Positions 6,801 through 13,573 of a DNA stretch of 22,019 nt are shown here, one piece after another (the first letter of the stretch is position 1; every line of letters begins with the position of its first letter). The translations under genes and the position numbers were made by a program. The notes beneath the pieces were generated by a model, which was not told the origin of the DNA, did no database searches, and saw only the letters and a list, made by a program, of their open reading frames with translations. The stretch comes from Flavobacteriaceae bacterium. Its GTDB lineage: Bacteria > Bacteroidota > Bacteroidia > Flavobacteriales > Flavobacteriaceae. The stretch is taken from positions 1 through 22,019 of the forward strand of contig PATA01000020.1 in assembly GCA_002713495.1 (NCBI GenBank). The letters run 5' to 3'.

Positions 6801-7117
6801 CCACAATAGGTACACGAACTTGGGGTGGTGAGATATGGTTGAATAGTGGTAACAGATTGAGCGATAACGGCCTTGCAAGAGCACCTATGATAGGTGTCTA
6901 TGGTGATAATGGAAAGTGGTTGATTGAAGGACATGGGTTTGAGCCTGATATTGAGGTGGATAATCTTCCACATGCAACATTCAAAGGACAAGACGCTCAA
7001 CTCGATGCTGCGATCAAGTATCTTCAAAAACTCATTAAAGAAGATCCAAGAGAAGTGCCTGATCCTCCTGCTTATCCAGATAAATCATTTAAAAATAATA
7101 AAAAGAAGGAAAACTAG
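3821..7117 (+). CDS. secreted tricorn protease homologue (S41 family), 1098 aa
   Basis: Residues 1-29 form a signal peptide ending near LSAQG. Residues 30 to about 520 carry repeated blade motifs such as SPDGKTIAFSAS, SPDSKWLAFV and SPDGKFIYFLSDR, the PD40/WD40-like propellers of tricorn. A charged lysine- and glutamate-rich linker lies near 545-580. The tricorn core follows (YFYDKNMHGVDWEAMH), then a PDZ domain near 770-870 (VGDIITKVNGKDA) and the S41 catalytic domain. By alignment with Thermoplasma tricorn (H746, S965, E1023) I assign H756, S978 (TYSDGE) and E1036, with identical S-to-E spacing. The position matching tricorn S745 is leucine (L755). Role: processive degradation of peptides, here exported. 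Start is GTG; a better ATG is not available near the signal peptide. GC content is visibly higher than in the flanking genes, so transfer or high expression is possible. Confidence 0.93.
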   Translation: MNIFSLSRISKFILYFLITVYPLNILSAQGFEGYYQNPNIHNNTIVFVAEGDLWTVPLSGGLAQRITTHPEEENFPSISPDGKTIAFSASYEGPLEVYTMPVEGGIPKRWTYERDASVTNSWTPDGKVIYNTRAYSKVPDNQIITIDLLTKNKTKIPLAQASEAAYDASGKTVYFVRPAYHRNVTKRYKGGTARQIWKFTEGSNEAIKLTKDHLGESHHPMWFSGRIYFITDRDGIMNIWSMNESGEDLKQHTNHKEYDVRSASISNGNIVYQVAADLWHYNTISNESKKINIKLVSDLDQLRENWDDNPSQYITSVHSDPKGEKIVITARGRVFVAPVKSGRFVSFTDKKKVRYRDAVFSHDGEKIYALSDESGEFEFISMPSNGKGSQENITSNGDLLRYGGVTSSDGKWIAYDDLESNMYVLNIATGVSKKISTNQEGIGDFRWSPDSKWLAFVQTALNTMSQIKIYNVDIGASFDLTTDRANSFNPRWSPDGKFIYFLSDRNFKSLVGGPWGTRQPEPYFDVSEKIYHVALKKGTRSPFRENDELEGDNNEEDTSTKKRNKKNKSKANEDSLVVKIDRAGIEKRIIEVPVKPGNYNGLEVSEKALYVMSSETGVNAKRHLSFVKIDNKDIELKTLVSEVNSFELSGNREKILLRKGRSYHMIDAGTSKLSDLSKNKIDLSGWKFPITPREDWKQIFTDAWRMERDYFYDKNMHGVDWEAMHTKYFPLVDRVTTRNELSDLIGRFVGELSALHTSVRGGDLREDNKNISVASLGAVFSRDEKNKGFKIDYIYKVDPDYPNEKSPLDDPYLDVRVGDIITKVNGKDALSAIDMGELIRNESGKQVRITLLRGTSFRDIIVKPIASEYNLRYRDWEYSNRLDVEEKSENQIGYIHLRAMGSNDINQFYREFYPVFNKAGLIVDVRYNFGGNIDSFILEKLLRKAWMYWKGRSGEPYWNMPYAFRGHIVVLVNENTYSDGEAFADGFKKLKLGTTIGTRTWGGEIWLNSGNRLSDNGLARAPMIGVYGDNGKWLIEGHGFEPDIEVDNLPHATFKGQDAQLDAAIKYLQKLIKEDPREVPDPPAYPDKSFKNNKKKEN

Positions 7118-7313
7118 CCCTATGACTGATCCTATTCAAAACTATGGGTTTTCAGTTATACATTATATCAATAATTAATATTTTACTAATTATTAATAAA
7201 ATTATTGTAATATTTTTAATATTTAATTATAATATATTTAAATATTCTTCTTTAACAGTATAAAAAACTCATTAAAATAGTGTAAATAATTAAATTTATT
7301 TAAAGCTATTACC

Positions 7314-8753
7314 TTGAATAATTTAATTAAGGATTACAAACAGTACCCAGAAACTTGGGATGAGATGTTCGATAAATCTGGAAAATTGAGAGATGTGTAT
7401 TCTCACTTTGAAGATTTCTTTGATAAAATTGAACATGAAAGTTTAAACAGAATGAAAGAATTGTCAAGTCAGTTCTTTCGAAATCAAGGTATAACATTCA
7501 CTGTTTACAGCGACTCTCAGGGTATTGAAAAAATTTTTCCTTTTGATGTCATTCCACGAATTATTCAATTTAAAGAATGGAAAAAAATTGAAAAGGGAAT
7601 TAAACAGAGGATTAAAGCACTAAATCTCTTTTTAAAAGATGTTTATAATGAAAAGTTTATCCTCAAAGATGGATTGATACCCCCTGCTTTACTTCTTAAC
7701 AACAGGTATTATATCCGAGAAATGATTAGTTTAACAGTTCCAAAAGATGTTTTTACCCACATTTCTGGAGTTGATTTAATTAGAGATCAAAATGGTGAAT
7801 TTTTTGTTTTAGAGGATAATCTTAGGACTCCCTCTGGTGTAAGTTACATGCTTGAGAACAGAGAAATAACAAAAAGATTATATCCAAATATGATGCCTCA
7901 ACATAAAGTGTTACCTGTGGATAATTATCCTCAATTGTTATATAATCAATTGAAAACATTGGTAGATAAAAGTGATCCAGAAATTGTTTTGCTCACACCT
8001 GGGTTATATAATTCAGCTTACTACGAGCATACAACTTTAGCAAGATTGATGGGAGTTGAACTTGTCGAAGGAAATGATTTGATATTAAAGAACCATGAAG
8101 TTTTCATGAAAACCGCGAGTGGTTTAAAAAAAATTGATATAATATATAGAAGAATTGATGATGATTTTTTAGATCCATTAGTTTTTAATTCGAATAGTGT
8201 TTTGGGATTGGCAGGTATAATGGAATCTTATAGACAAGGGAAAGTTTGTATTGTCAATGCTCCTGGGGTTGGGATTGCGGATGATAAGGCAGTATACTCA
8301 TACGTTCCTGATATTATAAAGTACTATTTGAATGAAAAACCAATTTTGAAAAATATTCAAACATATCGTTTATCAGATAAGGAACAGAAAAAATATGTTA
8401 TAGATAACATACAAAAAATGGTAGTAAAAAAAACTGATGGTAGTGGCGGATATGGAATGTTGATGGGGCATATAGCATCGAACGATGAAATAGAAAAATA
8501 CACAAAAAAAATTAGGAAAAATCCTGAAAACTATATAGCACAACCAATTTTAAATCTTTCCACGGCTCCTTGTATAATTGAAGACAAGTTAGCACCTAGA
8601 TGTGTTGATTTGAGGCCATTTGCCTTATGTGGTGCTAATAAAATTATTGTATGTCCTGGTGGTTTATCAAGAGTTGCGATGAAGGAAAAATCATTAGTTG
8701 TTAACAGCTCTCAGGGTGGTGGTAGTAAGGATACATGGATAATAAATAAATGA
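7314..8753 (+). CDS. circularly permuted ATP-grasp amidoligase-like protein, 479 aa
   Basis: Matches the CP_ATPgrasp type (DUF404/DUF407) family in length and motifs: YPETWDEMFDKSGKLRDVY at the N-terminus, FVLEDNLRTPSGVSYMLENR, VIYRR-like DIIYRRIDDDFLDP, VNAPGVGIADDKAVYSYVP and VVKKTDGSGGYGML, with the C-terminal VDLRPFALCG...GGLSRVA and SSQGGGSKDTW. Such enzymes are predicted to join amino acids or peptides through an acyl-phosphate made from ATP. First gene of a three-gene operon (4-nt gap to the next). The start is TTG at 7314; the next ATG is residue 15 and would remove the conserved segment just before DEMFD, so the TTG is preferred. Family biochemistry is poorly known. Confidence 0.92.
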   Translation: MNNLIKDYKQYPETWDEMFDKSGKLRDVYSHFEDFFDKIEHESLNRMKELSSQFFRNQGITFTVYSDSQGIEKIFPFDVIPRIIQFKEWKKIEKGIKQRIKALNLFLKDVYNEKFILKDGLIPPALLLNNRYYIREMISLTVPKDVFTHISGVDLIRDQNGEFFVLEDNLRTPSGVSYMLENREITKRLYPNMMPQHKVLPVDNYPQLLYNQLKTLVDKSDPEIVLLTPGLYNSAYYEHTTLARLMGVELVEGNDLILKNHEVFMKTASGLKKIDIIYRRIDDDFLDPLVFNSNSVLGLAGIMESYRQGKVCIVNAPGVGIADDKAVYSYVPDIIKYYLNEKPILKNIQTYRLSDKEQKKYVIDNIQKMVVKKTDGSGGYGMLMGHIASNDEIEKYTKKIRKNPENYIAQPILNLSTAPCIIEDKLAPRCVDLRPFALCGANKIIVCPGGLSRVAMKEKSLVVNSSQGGGSKDTWIINK

Positions 8754-8757
8754 TAAC

Positions 8758-9693
8758 ATGCTTAGTAGGGTTGCAAATAATTTATTTTGGATGGACAGAT
8801 ATATGGAAAGAAGCTACGGGTTATTGAATTTAATTAAAACAAACTATAGTTCAACACTTGATTCTGGGGACTATTCCTCATGGAATAATATTACACAAAC
8901 GTATCTTGGTTATGAAAGTAGGACACCTGTAATAAATCATAGGGATTCCCTAAAAATTATTTTTTCAATGCTTTTTGATAAAAATAATTCTAATAGTATT
9001 TTAAATATGATTTTTAAATCTAGAGAAAATGCTAGAAGTGTTCAGGAGCATATTTCAAGGGAGTTATGGCTATCAGTCAATAAGTTTTTTCTTCATCTAT
9101 CACAAGAAAATATAAAAGGTAAATACAGAAAAAGTGATCCAATTACAATAGTTAACGAGCTTTTGCAATATAATCATATTTATTATAGTGTTGCCGATAT
9201 TACTCAAGAAAGAGGAAATGCATATTGTTTTATGAATTTGGGAAAATATCTTGAGAGAGTTGTTCAAAGCATAGATTTTTTGAACGTTAGAATAATTAGT
9301 TTTGATGAAAAGAGTGAGAATATTTATGAAAGTTATTTTTTCAAAAATTTGTTAACCTCAATAGGTGGATACCAAATTTATTTAAAAACATTCAAATCGC
9401 TTTTTAAAATTGAAAACATAATTGAAATGATTGCCGTAAATGAAAGTTTTCCTCGCTCAATAATATACAGTATTAATAAGCTATTCAATCATGTTGAAAG
9501 ACTCAATAATTTCAATAACATAAATGATAAGCGACTAATTTTTATTGTGGGAAAACTCAAAAATAACTTAAAGTACACAACAATTCAAACTATAAAGAGC
9601 CAAGGACTCACGAAATTTTTAGACGAAACAAAAACTGAATTAAACAAAATATCAAACACAATTAACAATACTTATTTCTATCAAAGCTATTAA
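8758..9693 (+). CDS. alpha-E domain protein (DUF403), 311 aa
   Basis: N-terminus MLSRVANNLFWMDRYMERSYGLLNLI is the signature of alpha-E proteins: all-helical, with the conserved LxRxAxxLFWMxRYxER pattern. Later REN-type motifs (FKSRENARSVQEHISRELW, residues near 85-106) and the C-terminal ERVVQSIDFLNVR agree. Alpha-E proteins are predicted partners of circularly permuted ATP-grasp enzymes and may position the substrate; no catalytic activity is established. It lies 4 bases after the ATP-grasp gene and 1 base before the transglutaminase gene, so co-translation is likely. Confidence 0.92.
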   Translation: MLSRVANNLFWMDRYMERSYGLLNLIKTNYSSTLDSGDYSSWNNITQTYLGYESRTPVINHRDSLKIIFSMLFDKNNSNSILNMIFKSRENARSVQEHISRELWLSVNKFFLHLSQENIKGKYRKSDPITIVNELLQYNHIYYSVADITQERGNAYCFMNLGKYLERVVQSIDFLNVRIISFDEKSENIYESYFFKNLLTSIGGYQIYLKTFKSLFKIENIIEMIAVNESFPRSIIYSINKLFNHVERLNNFNNINDKRLIFIVGKLKNNLKYTTIQTIKSQGLTKFLDETKTELNKISNTINNTYFYQSY

Positions 9694-9694
9694 T

Positions 9695-10657
9695 ATGGTG
9701 AAATATTATCTTTATCACAAAACATTATATACATACACAAATTTAATTTCTGAAAATACAAACAGAATTTATCTATATCCGTACAATGATGTTAATCAAC
9801 AATTAATATCTCACAGCATTAAAGTAACAGGAGATCCCAATATAAAAACTCACATAGATGTATTTAATAATCGAGTTGGTTTTTTTAATTATTTGAAACC
9901 TCATGATTCTATGATGATTTCATCTGAAGCAGAAATTGTTCTTAAAGAATTCAGTCCCACAAATAACAAAAATTACGATAAAAATGATTGGAATATTTTA
10001 AGAAATTATGTATTTGATATAAACTTAATTCCTTATTTAAAAGTCGACCAATTTTTTCAAAAAAAAAAATTTAATAAATTTTTCAATGATTTAAAAAATA
10101 ATAATGATTCAGTCCTCGATTTTTCGAATAAACTTTGTGAATATGTATATAAAAATTTCGAATATAAAAAAGGAATCACTGATGTTTATTCCACAACTGA
10201 TCAAGTATGGAAATTAAAATCTGGTGTCTGTCAGGATTTTTCAAATGTACTAATTCAGATCTATAGATTGGTTAATATTCCTGCTAGATATGTCAGTGGT
10301 TATATATATGCAAAAGATGGATTAGTGGGTTCAGGAGCAACTCATGCATGGGTTGAAATTTTTATACCAAATATAGGTTGGTATGGAATTGACCCCACAA
10401 ACAATTGCCCAGTTGGTATGTACCATATAAAATTGGCAGTTGGAAAAGGATATCAAGATTGCTCACCAGTAAAAGGTGTTTTTAAGGGTAATGAAAAACA
10501 AGAAATGAAGGTTGAGGTTTACTTAGATACCAAACCCAAAAGTAAAAACTACAAGTCTAGCTTTAAAATCTTTGACAACAAAATATTAACTGATAACAAG
10601 GATTCATTTGAAAACAGTTTCATAAAAAGTCAACAAATTATTCAACAGCAACAATAG
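9695..10657 (+). CDS. transglutaminase-like cysteine peptidase, 320 aa
   Basis: N-terminal beta domain (residues 1-80; YLYHKTLYTYTNLISENTNR is typical of the bacterial transglutaminase N domain), then the papain-like core. The catalytic triad is readable: C179 in SGVCQDFSNV, H217 in ATHAWVEIF and D233 in GIDPTNN, with the usual spacing. In this family partner enzymes cleave or transfer amide bonds in the peptide made by the ATP-grasp enzyme. No signal peptide, so it acts in the cytoplasm. Third gene of the operon, 1 base after the alpha-E gene. A run of eleven A (10059-10069) lies in frame in codons for QKKK near residues 122-125 and could permit slippage. The C-terminal 40 residues are polar and variable. 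Confidence 0.93.
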   Translation: MVKYYLYHKTLYTYTNLISENTNRIYLYPYNDVNQQLISHSIKVTGDPNIKTHIDVFNNRVGFFNYLKPHDSMMISSEAEIVLKEFSPTNNKNYDKNDWNILRNYVFDINLIPYLKVDQFFQKKKFNKFFNDLKNNNDSVLDFSNKLCEYVYKNFEYKKGITDVYSTTDQVWKLKSGVCQDFSNVLIQIYRLVNIPARYVSGYIYAKDGLVGSGATHAWVEIFIPNIGWYGIDPTNNCPVGMYHIKLAVGKGYQDCSPVKGVFKGNEKQEMKVEVYLDTKPKSKNYKSSFKIFDNKILTDNKDSFENSFIKSQQIIQQQQ

Positions 10658-10701
10658 AAATATATCAGTGATTGGTTCTACTTTATTTTTTTATTACATA
10701 A

Positions 10702-11361
10702 TTAATTTATTATAATCTTTATCGAATCTTTTACATATTCTGACCTTTCTCCACAATCAAAAAATGTTTTCGAATAAATGCTGATTGTATCCCCAATCAT
10801 TTTTTTAATCAAGGGTCCAATAATTCGTTTTGAATACATGATGCAATTTCCAGTTTCATTAAATATAGGACCTGAATTAGGATTTGTCCATCCATAACAT
10901 TTCATTTTATCTTTTACATCATGATTTATAGAATTATTTTGAACAACAGGAATTATTTCTCCTTTAAAAAAGTCTAAAGTAACGGTAGTATCTTTTACTT
11001 TAATAATATTTCCTTGTTGTGTATACAAACTTTCAAAAGGATTATATAAGCCAAAAGAAAAAGATAATTCTGTTTCAACTTCCCAGTAGGTATTCGAATC
11101 AAAGCTTGAGTTAATCACTGGCAACCCACCATACTGACATCTAATTATTGTAGGGGATGATTCAATATGTAAATTAAATCTTCCTGAAGTTTCAGAAAAC
11201 CAATCTGGAGTAACATGATGATATTGGTTTGAATCTTCATTAAAATCTGTGTATAAACTCACCCAACAATCTCCATCAGGACAAATGTAGTTTACTGATT
11301 CTTTTTTTGAACAACAAATAAATAATAAAAAAATAAAAATTTTTTCAAGGTAAAATTTCAT
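10702..11361 (-). CDS. hypothetical lipoprotein, 219 aa
   Basis: The N-terminus MKFYLEKIFIFLLFICCSKKE is a lipoprotein signal with the cleavage cysteine in the FICC segment, so the mature protein is probably an outer- or inner-membrane lipoprotein. The mature part is beta-rich with several cysteines (CPDGDCW near residues 27-33, IIRCQYGG, MKCYGW, TGNCIM, FFDCGER) that may form disulfides. I do not recognise the family; secreted beta-sandwich lipoproteins of unknown role are common in Bacteroidota. Convergent with the transglutaminase gene, 44 bases apart. Confidence 0.75.
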   Translation of the reverse strand: MKFYLEKIFIFLLFICCSKKESVNYICPDGDCWVSLYTDFNEDSNQYHHVTPDWFSETSGRFNLHIESSPTIIRCQYGGLPVINSSFDSNTYWEVETELSFSFGLYNPFESLYTQQGNIIKVKDTTVTLDFFKGEIIPVVQNNSINHDVKDKMKCYGWTNPNSGPIFNETGNCIMYSKRIIGPLIKKMIGDTISIYSKTFFDCGERSEYVKDSIKIIIN

Positions 11362-11377
11362 CCAAAATTATACTAAT

Positions 11378-11545
11378 TCATTTGTTTTTCTTTAAATCCT
11401 CACCTATACCTGCTTCTATCATTTCTCTTATTTCTTCCCTAGTAAAATCAATTTCATCTTCTAAAAAGTCAAGTGTCTCTTCCATATCACCAAATAAACG
11501 ATATTGATCACATACATAGTTTATCATTGTTTCAACATAACTCAT
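11378..11545 (-). CDS. hypothetical small protein, 55 aa
   Basis: An ATG ORF of 55 codons begins MSYVETMINYVCDQYRLFG and ends GIGEDLKKNK. It is acidic and mostly helical. It overlaps the end of the upstream 62-aa gene (stop at 11532) by 14 bases and shares its strand, which suits translational coupling. Sixteen bases separate its stop from the lipoprotein start, so all three could be one transcript. Unrecognised; recovered by reading the strand directly because it is short. Confidence 0.6.
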   Translation of the reverse strand: MSYVETMINYVCDQYRLFGDMEETLDFLEDEIDFTREEIREMIEAGIGEDLKKNK

Positions 11546-11720
11546 TTTTCAAATATTTATTTAATGGAATTGTATCTACAGATTTAATATTATTAATTTG
11601 CTGTTTGTTTTCGATTTTTGATAGAACATCAATAATTGCATCTTCTCTTTTTTTAATTGAAGAATAAAATGTTTGTTTTTCTCCATAAATGTTTTTAATG
11701 GTTACATTCCACTTTTTCAT
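11532..11720 (-). CDS. hypothetical small protein, 62 aa
   Basis: Basic small protein starting MKKWNVTIKNIYGEKQTFYS; the first half looks like a two-stranded beta hairpin followed by a helix (SIKKREDAIIDVLSKIENK). No signal or membrane segment. Not recognised. First of the possible minus-strand trio with the 55-aa and lipoprotein genes. The overlap with the 55-aa gene is 14 bases in a different frame. Confidence 0.6.
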   Translation of the reverse strand: MKKWNVTIKNIYGEKQTFYSSIKKREDAIIDVLSKIENKQQINNIKSVDTIPLNKYLKNELC

Positions 11721-11793
11721 GAGAAAATATTTTTGATTAGCATATAAATTTATTAAATTTTAAATAAAGAGTAATTTAGGCACAATAACTTAT

Positions 11794-11895
11794 ATGTTGG
11801 AATGGAATGGATCAAAAAAAATATATAAGTTTAAAATCAAAAATTATGATAAAAAAATTGACACAATAGATCTTTATAAATTGATACATAGATAA
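11794..11895 (+). CDS. possible tiny basic peptide, 33 aa
   Basis: A short ATG ORF, beginning MLEWNGSKKIYKF and ending DLYKLIHR, fills part of the 208-base gap between the divergent genes at 11720 and 11929. It is lysine-rich. No start signal beyond AT-rich leader and no relatives that I know. Could be a leader peptide for the gene at 11929 or a chance ORF; the in-frame read-through is short, so I give it little weight. Confidence 0.25.
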   Translation: MLEWNGSKKIYKFKIKNYDKKIDTIDLYKLIHR

Positions 11896-11928
11896 ATTTT
11901 AATATTTTTAGTAAACAAATTTAAAAAC

Positions 11929-12276
11929 ATGAAAAATTTAATGAAATTTTTTTTAAACTCTTACGAATTGGATTCGTCAATTTCCTACGATGATCCTGAT
12001 CCGTTAGTCGAAAAAATGAAAGATGAAATACGTAGTTTAATTGAAAAAAAAGGAAAAAATGTTGTCAATGTTACTGCTGAATATGAGGATTTCATTGATT
12101 CTATTGATGTAAAACTAGACGATAAAGTTCTCAGGTTAACTGGAGATGATAACGGTACCCCATGTATTGATATCCTCGAGCTTCCATCTCCTGGTCAATG
12201 GGGTTATGGAAAAATAATATCTACAAACTATATAAAAAACGAAGAAGATTTAGAGAATTTTATAGATAAGCTCTAA
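11929..12276 (+). CDS. hypothetical protein, 115 aa
   Basis: Acidic soluble protein of unknown family. The first 45 residues are helical with a charged stretch (MKDEIRSLIEKKGKNVVNV), then a beta-rich part (EDFIDSIDVKLDDKVLRLTG) and a compact PSPGQWGYGK segment before the terminal helix. No signal or membrane segment. ATG start after an AT-rich leader with a TAATATTTTT-type box. Its stop is embedded in the loop of a short hairpin (12268-12282) followed by T residues. The gene converges with the 69-aa gene 13 bases away. Confidence 0.65.
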   Translation: MKNLMKFFLNSYELDSSISYDDPDPLVEKMKDEIRSLIEKKGKNVVNVTAEYEDFIDSIDVKLDDKVLRLTGDDNGTPCIDILELPSPGQWGYGKIISTNYIKNEEDLENFIDKL

Positions 12277-12290
12277 AAGCTTTTGTTTTT
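12268..12290 (+). terminator. possible short hairpin terminator
   Basis: AAGCT (12268-12272) and AGCTT (12278-12282) form a five-base stem over a five-base loop that contains the stop codon of the 115-aa gene, followed by TTGTTTTT. The stem is short; weak terminator at best. It lies between convergent genes. Confidence 0.3.
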
Positions 12291-12499
12291 CATACCATTT
12301 CATCTGTTATTTCGTTTATGTCATCATAAACTCTTTCATCATCATCCGTTTCGTATTCGATGTATGGATTTTCATCGTCAAGATTTAGATTTATACACTT
12401 AATGTAGTCTCTTTCAGATAATGTCTTTAAAACTTGTTTTTGGTCATTGAGGCCACACATAGTTAATTCCTCAATTTTTTTACCATCTATTTTGTACAT
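12290..12499 (-). CDS. hypothetical acidic small protein, 69 aa
   Basis: Very acidic small protein (long run of Asp and Glu at the C-terminal half: YETDDDERVYDDINEITDE). Starts MYKIDGKKIEELTM. It has no recognised domain, signal or membrane segment. ATG start on the minus strand, divergent from the nucleotidase gene 38 bases away, which may share the promoter region. Resembles the 66-aa protein at 3435 only in size and acidity. Confidence 0.6.
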   Translation of the reverse strand: MYKIDGKKIEELTMCGLNDQKQVLKTLSERDYIKCINLNLDDENPYIEYETDDDERVYDDINEITDEMV

Positions 12500-12537
12500 A
12501 ATTTTTTTTATATATGAATTTAATATAATTTAATTAG

Positions 12538-12987
12538 ATGAAAATTGTTTATGTAGATCTTGATGGTGTTATAGCGGATTTTGAAAAGGGAAAAGAAAAT
12601 CATCCTAAAAGTAGTATTACTCCCTATAGAGGTAGACCTGATAAATTGCCTGGAATTTATAAAGATTTAGATCCAATTGAAGGGGCAATCGAATCAGTAA
12701 ATAAACTATTAAAATCTAAGTATAAGATTTATTTCCTTTCAACAGCTCCATGGGATAATCCTGATGCATGGACTCACAAAAGATTATGGATAGCCAAACA
12801 TTTTGAGGAAAAATTAATTAGAAGAAGATTAATTCTGTGCCATCACAAACAATTATTGATGGGGGATTATTTAATTGATGACAGAAAATGGAATGGTGCA
12901 TCTGAATTTACAGGAGAATGGATTCATTTTGGATCGAAAAGATTTCCGAATTGGAAAAGCGTATTAGGCTATTTAAGCGTGAAATAA
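12538..12987 (+). CDS. HAD-type 5'-deoxyribonucleotidase-like phosphatase, 149 aa
   Basis: HAD motif I is MKIVYVDLDGVIADFE with nucleophile D7 and acid D9; motif II is FLSTAP (S68/T69); motif III lysine is probably K104; motif IV is GDYLIDDR with D114/D115 for magnesium. This arrangement fits the short NT5C-like family (5'(3')-deoxyribonucleotidases, which strip phosphate from dUMP/dTMP) also carried by phages and used in nucleotide homeostasis. At 149 aa it is compact and lacks a large cap. Soluble, ATG start, single gene between convergent neighbours. Substrate is inferred from family only. Confidence 0.8.
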   Translation: MKIVYVDLDGVIADFEKGKENHPKSSITPYRGRPDKLPGIYKDLDPIEGAIESVNKLLKSKYKIYFLSTAPWDNPDAWTHKRLWIAKHFEEKLIRRRLILCHHKQLLMGDYLIDDRKWNGASEFTGEWIHFGSKRFPNWKSVLGYLSVK

Positions 12988-13011
12988 AATATAAACTATT
13001 AGAATTTTATT
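12983..13011. terminator. AT-only hairpin between convergent genes
   Basis: AATAAAAT (12983-12990) and ATTTTATT (13004-13011) can pair across a 13-base loop and end in T residues on both strands. It contains both stop codons. Because it is all AT it is weak and could be chance in this genome. Confidence 0.25.
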
Positions 13012-13495
13012 TTCTTATTGGTTTAATAAAATCATAATTAATTTGAACACTAGGAATTAAATCAGTCCCTTCAATTGTATTTAAGTTATCCCATAGAGAA
13101 GTTCCTGAAATTCCATTGGAAGAGGAATATGCAGAGCCAACAGAATACATAATTGTTCCTTTAGGAAAAGTTTTGGGAGTAAAGTAATGATTTGATTTAT
13201 TTACTTCTTTAATTAATTCAAATTTCTCTGGAAATTCACTATGAATAGTAATGGATAATTCTTTTATTTCTATCCATAAACCATAATAAACTCTTAAAAT
13301 AAATAAGATATTTTCTTTATCACTAGCCTCAACATTAAAATCAAATGTTTTAATATCAGTGTTTAAATCAAGAAAGTATTTTTTTGACAGTAAATTGAAT
13401 TCTTCGATAGATACAAGCATTTTTAACCTTCGAGAGGATATTTTTCTTTTAATACCATTTTTGACATCAGAAACAAAACGATCGAATTTACTCAT
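13007..13495 (-). CDS. hypothetical protein, 162 aa
   Basis: Soluble protein without signal peptide. N-terminus is basic and helical (MSKFDRFVSDVKNGIKRKI), the middle amphipathic (LFILRVYYGLWIEIKELSITI), and the C-terminal part glycine/serine-rich (YSVGSAYSSSNGISGTSLWD). Not recognised. ATG start; it diverges from the three-gene ligase operon 78 bases away and could share its regulation, but nothing in the protein points to a related role. The only firm evidence of a gene is its length and codon-like composition. Confidence 0.6.
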   Translation of the reverse strand: MSKFDRFVSDVKNGIKRKISSRRLKMLVSIEEFNLLSKKYFLDLNTDIKTFDFNVEASDKENILFILRVYYGLWIEIKELSITIHSEFPEKFELIKEVNKSNHYFTPKTFPKGTIMYSVGSAYSSSNGISGTSLWDNLNTIEGTDLIPSVQINYDFIKPIRK

Positions 13496-13573
13496 TTTAA
13501 TTTAGGTTTATTTTCTCAATCTTAGATAATTCATTAAAGATATTAATTATTACTTTTCTTTATATTTATAATC

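Noticed and set aside
6924..7178. Plus-strand 84-aa ORF extending past the tricorn stop
   Set aside because: It overlaps the tricorn C-terminus in another frame, and its extra tail has no start signal or recognisable domain.
7120..7313. Terminator or regulatory RNA after the tricorn gene
   Set aside because: Only a five-base stem (AAAAC/GTTTT near 7139-7153) was found; too weak to call.
11473..11667. Plus-strand 64-aa ORF
   Set aside because: It lies opposite the two overlapping minus-strand small genes and has a hydrophobic, low-complexity product typical of antisense frames.
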